Shown: positions 60,600 through 64,000 of the stretch, one piece after another
Layout of the letters: each line of letters starts with the position of its first letter
Position numbering within the stretch: the stretch's first letter is position 1
Origin: Solen grandis
Lineage: Eukaryota > Mollusca > Bivalvia > Adapedonta > Solenidae
Assembly: GCA_021229015.1 (NCBI GenBank)
Contig: CM037777.1
Coordinates: 60,348,545 to 60,412,544 of the forward strand
Direction: 5' to 3'
DNA length: 64,000 nucleotides
Position numbers and translations under genes: made by a program
Notes under the pieces: model-generated
What the model was told of the DNA's origin: nothing
The model's database searches: none
The model's input: the letters and a program-made list of their open reading frames with translations, nothing else

Positions 60600-60668
60600 C
60601 ATTCCATCCTCCCAGTACTTTGCCATCACTTTGTCACCCCGTTTTAGGCCCATAGGGAAAGGCTGTGC
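60600..60668 (-). CDS. TDRD3: TDRD3, Tudor domain first exon
   Basis: A 23-codon exon, phase 0 both ends, between ACAAAACAG and GTAAGT. Too short to show as a long frame. Reads A-Q-P-F-P-M-G-L-K-R-G-D-K-V and ends MAKYWEDGM. It joins directly to Y-Y-K-S of the next exon, giving the AxYWEDxxYY core of the Tudor fold (vertebrates: ALYWEDNKFY). The Trp and Tyr of the aromatic region are present. Confidence 0.92.
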
Positions 60669-60860
60669 CTGTTTTGTATAATACATAGTGTTGTTTTTAA
60701 TATACTGTTGAAAATATATGTAAATCAAATCCTGTTTAAGAAATGCTGTTCATAAATATACCAGTACACAATATTCTAAAGCCTTCGTCCTTATTTGTAA
60801 CACATGTACATGTATTAAAGTATTCAATATTTATGACTTGACGAATATCAATTTACTTAA

Positions 60861-61094
60861 CCCTTTCCCTCAGATAGACTCATTTTGATGCACTCAATAG
60901 GTACCACATAAAGCCTGATCTGCAGAAATCCACAGTTAAACCATACCAAATTTAATTATAAAGTCCTCATTTCCAGACCACTGAGGAGCAGCGAACAGCA
61001 TAAAACCTGATCAGCCTGCAAGTTACTTGCAGGCTGATCTGGTTTTATGCTGTTCGCATAGGTCTTTTCATGGTTTTCTCTATGAGGGAAAGGG
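60861..61094 (+). mobile_element. piggyBac-like MITE, copy 2 (intact ends)
   Basis: TTAA lies on both sides (60857-60860 and 61095-61098). Ends are CCCTTTCCCTCA and TGAGGGAAAGGG. In the middle is a palindrome with arms GCGAACAGCATAAAACCTGA and TCTGGTTTTATGCTGTTCGC joined by CAGCCTGCAAGT/ACTTGCAGGCTG, about 33 bp per arm. 234 bp, non-coding. Confidence 0.85.
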
Positions 61095-61404
61095 TTAAGA
61101 TGGTTTGTAAAACAATGGATTTTTCTTTGCTATGCAGATTGTAAAGTCCAAGCTATGCATTGTATGAACAAATAGAGGACACCTTGGTTAGACAACTCCA
61201 CGAAGGGGTTGTCTTGCCAATTTATCAAACCAAGTCTACCCGTTATATGACGTAAAATGTTATTGATAGTAACTAGTCTTGACAGATTTGAAACATACCA
61301 GAACAGTCCAATTTAAAAGGTTGTGCTTTCTTGACTAAGAAAGTCAATGAAAAGATGTATGGACTTCTAAACAAATGGATAAGAAACAAAATATTCTACT
61401 TTAA

Positions 61405-62870
61405 AACAAGAGGGCCATGATGGCCCTGGATCGCTCACCTGGTATCATTAGGCTATGTAAAATCAAGTGACCCCTGGGGCAGAGCCAATTTTGACCCCAG
61501 GGTCATGATTTGAACAAAGTTGGTAAGAATCGACTAGACAATGCTACACACTACCACACTCTACTTGGTAGAGGTCTATTAGCCCATGTTACATACCAAA
61601 TATATAAACTCCAGACCTTGAAGATTTTTCTAGTTTTTTTTCCAATATAAGTTTATGTAAAATCAAGTGATCCCTGGAGCGGGGCTAATTTTGACCCCAG
61701 CGTCATGATTTGAACAAACTTGGTAAGAATCGACTAGACAATGCTACACACCAAATATCTAAACTCTATGCTTTGTTGTGTCTGAGAAGAAGATTTCTCA
61801 AGTTTTTTTCCTATTAGCCTATGTTAAATCAAGTGACCCCTGGGGCGGGGCCAATTTTGACCCCAGGGTCATAATTTGAACATCTTGGTAGAGAGTCATA
61901 AGATCATGCTACATATTAAAAATCAAAAGGCAGGCCGGTTTAAAATTTAATTTTTTTCCTAGTAAAATCAAGTGACCCCTGGGGCGGGGCCAATTTTGAC
62001 CCCAGGGTCATGATTTGAACAAACTTGGTAGAGATCAACTAGACAATGCTACACACCAAATATCTTAACTCTATGCCTTGTGGTTTCTGAGAAGAAGATT
62101 TTTCAAGTTTTTTTCCTATATCAGCCTATGTTAAATCAAGTGACCCCTGGGGCGGGGCCAATTTTGACCCCAGGGTCATAATTTTAACAATCTTGGTAGA
62201 GAGTCATAAGAGCATACTACATACCAAATATCTTAACGCAAGGCCTTGTGGTTTCTGAGAAGAAGATTTTTCAAGTTTTTTTCTAAATTAGCCTATGAAA
62301 TAAACCCCTGGGGCGGGGCCAAATTTGACCCCAGTGTCATGATTTGAACAAACTTGGTTGTGATCCACTAGACAATGCTACACACCAAATATCTTAACTC
62401 CATGCCTTGTGGTTTCTGAGAAGAAGATTTTTCAAGTTTTTTTCTATATTAGCCTATGTTAAATCAAGTGACCCCTGGTGCGGGGCCAATTTTGACCCCA
62501 GGGTCATAATTTGTACAATCTTGGTAGAGAGTCATAAGATCATGCTACATACCAAAAATCAAAAGGCTAGGCCTTGTGGTTTCGGAGAAGAAGATTTTTT
62601 AAATTTTCATTTTAAAAATCTATTTTTAGCTCCTGTGACCTACTAATTCACCCAATCAAAATAATTTGAACAACTTTGATAGAGGTCATGATAAGGATGA
62701 TTCCTGTGAAGTTTGGTCAAAATCCATCCAGTGGTTTAGGAGGAGAAGTTGTTTAAAGGGAAAATTGACACAAGACGCACGCACGCACGCACGGACGGAC
62801 GACGGACGCCGGACAAAAGGCGATCACAAAAGCTCACCATGAGCACGTTGTGCTCAGGTGAGCTAAAAAA
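61405..62870 (-). mobile_element. HINE-like repeat family 1, reverse copy in TDRD3 intron
   Basis: On the - strand it starts AGCTCACCTGAGCACAACGT with the TGGTGAGCTTTTGTGATC arm, then GTCCGGCGTCCGTCGTCCGT and GCGTGCGTGCG. The body has about seven units of 142-170 bp with TCAAGTGACCCCTGGGGCGG (plus strand). It ends GGTGAGCGATCCAGGGCC then ATCATGGCCCTCTTGTT. Confidence 0.75.
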
Positions 62871-63014
62871 ATATGCATTTTGACATGTATTCTCAATTTA
62901 CTAGTGTGTATCTAGTCTTGATAAAACTCAAGTATTACGTAATACTGTATAATCAAATTGTTTAACTGACTTTCCAAAATATGTGAGGTCTTAGCTTGAG
63001 AAAAGAATGCATAC

Positions 63015-63974
63015 CTCAGAGTAAGCATACTCAGCTGGCTGCTGATACTGTTGCCCCATATTTGGCTGTGGTGCATCATTGTTGCTATGGTTACCAGATT
63101 GTTTTGAATTACCAGAACTACCATTGACTCCATAGTTCCGGCCACCCTGAGACCTCTCATTCTTATATTGGGACTGTGACTGGTTTGAGTTGTCTCTCTT
63201 TGATGAGTCCGATCTATAATTAGCACTCTTCTGTGAATATCCATCTGACCTTGAACTTTGACCTCTCTGATAGTTTTGAGACTTATTTTCACCACCATAG
63301 TCATAATCTGTTTGAGTCCTAGAGCCTTGTGATGACTTAGATGGTTTGCTACTCTGTGATCGATCTGTAGAGCTATCCTCCTCATTTTCTCGGTCTTGGT
63401 ACCGGTTTCCCTTCTGATAACCTCGATCATTTCGTTGACCTTGACCTTTTTTGGTGCCTTGGTTCCCACTGCTCCTAGAGTTATAGTCATTATTTCGATC
63501 ACTACCTTCATTCCTGTCATAGTTTTGTCTACCCCCTTCCCTCTGTCCCCGGCTATCCCTAGAACCTTCCCCACGGTCCCCGTTATACCGTCTGTCATTG
63601 AAATTCCTACCCCCTCGGTCTTTATCACTGTAATTTCTATCATTACTGTAGTTCCTATTATCATAGTTTCTATTATCATAGTTTTTATTGTCGTAGTTTC
63701 TATCATTATTAGCATATTTTGAACCATCGTCCCTGGATGACCTTTCATCCCTAGTCTGACCTTGACTTCGGCTACCACTGTCCGGTTTAGATTTGTTTGC
63801 AAACCTTGGTGGGACACTTGACTGCTGCGGTTGTGGTTTGGGACGGCTGGACTGAGATGAGGTGTCAGACTGGATGTAGGACGACCGCGGGCGGTCCCGA
63901 CTATTGTTGTTGTTGGGGCGTGGACCAGAAGGCCTGAAAATACGGCTGAATAAACCTTTCTTCTGTTCTTGAGC
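63015..63974 (-). CDS. TDRD3: TDRD3, long Arg/Asn/Ser/Gly-rich linker exon
   Basis: 320 codons, phase 0 at both ends, from a TTTTTAG acceptor at 63975 to a GTATGC donor. Starts A-Q-E-Q-K-K-G-L-F-S-R-I-F-R-P, then S-S-Y-I-Q-S-D, and becomes a low-complexity stretch with repeated N-Y-D-N-R units (plus 63640-63720), D-R-G-G-R-N-F and many Ser/Gln. It ends Q-Q-Y-Q-Q-P-A-E-Y-A-Y-S-E. Vertebrate TDRD3 also has a long disordered basic region between its UBA and Tudor domains. The longer frames at 62912-63817 (-) and 63396-63722 (+) are shadows of this exon. The OB-fold and UBA exons must lie beyond 64000. Confidence 0.88.
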
Positions 63975-64000
63975 CTAAAAACGGAAAAGCGAATAACTAC

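Larger units (their letters stand above)
60669..63014 (-). other. TDRD3 intron between the Arg/Asn-rich exon and the Tudor exons
   Basis: 2346 bp, GT-AG. Contains the piggyBac-like MITE (60861-61094) and a reverse family-1 repeat (61405-62870). Confidence 0.85.

Noticed and set aside
63396..63722. A 108-codon + strand hydrophobic frame that looks membrane-like
   Set aside because: It is antisense to the NYDNR repeat of TDRD3. The Ile/Val richness comes from the complement of Asn/Asp codons.
62912..63817. A 301-codon - strand frame rich in Ile, Met and Thr
   Set aside because: It is the wrong frame of the TDRD3 linker exon. The correct frame is open over 63015-63974, has matched phases at both splice sites and fits the family.

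Overview
This is eukaryotic DNA, AT-rich, with long introns, GT-AG splice sites and a very dense load of interspersed repeats. Several repeats begin with a hairpin such as AGCTCACCTGAGC, continue into GTCC/GTCG-rich sequence and long tandem bodies, and end in CTTGTT. Repeats of this look are familiar from bivalve molluscs, so I infer a bivalve, probably heterodont; genus and species are not decidable here. Two runs of exactly 100 N (12072-12171 and 51953-52052) are scaffold gaps.

Two host genes are supported, facing each other tail to tail. The first, on the + strand, has at least seven exons spread over 19.1-49.8 kb. Exons 4-6 (coiled coil, then a block with DPNRAMKLAERF and LYDDEWTDAF) look like a mitochondria-eating protein (MIEAP/SPATA18 family) homologue. 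Its start lies upstream of 19.1 kb and was not found, and the C-terminal part of the family domain is missing before the gap at 51953. Exon 3 carries an in-frame stop that a one-base shift at an A-run would avoid. The second gene, on the - strand, is the 3' half of TDRD3: a 320-codon Arg/Asn/Gly-rich exon, two exons that together make the Tudor domain, and a last exon with the conserved C-terminal EFRRGG and RPxQQLYQPP motifs. It runs off the right edge.

Most of the rest is mobile DNA. The clearest element is an apparently intact two-exon hAT transposon (26317-30097), flanked by a 5-bp duplication, sitting in a 165-bp satellite. Removing the element plus one 5-bp copy restores the 165-bp phase exactly. 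That satellite is the body of a larger Helentron/HINE-like repeat, which itself lies inside another repeat, and a further repeat family has inserted into the same satellite. A second nest occupies 14.8-19.0 kb, where pairs of filled and empty sites show insertion into T-runs. Also present are a dead mariner, a pogo-like TA-flanked element in the last TDRD3 intron, two copies of a piggyBac-like TTAA MITE, a non-autonomous hAT-like element, tRNA-derived SINEs and an approximately 144-bp satellite at 37.2-39.8 kb.

The left 12 kb has no supported gene, but it holds two diverged copies of a roughly 0.8-kb block that both end in a short start-codon-led reading frame. Host exons were called from splice sites, phase continuity and remembered family motifs, so remote family assignments should be read with the stated confidence.
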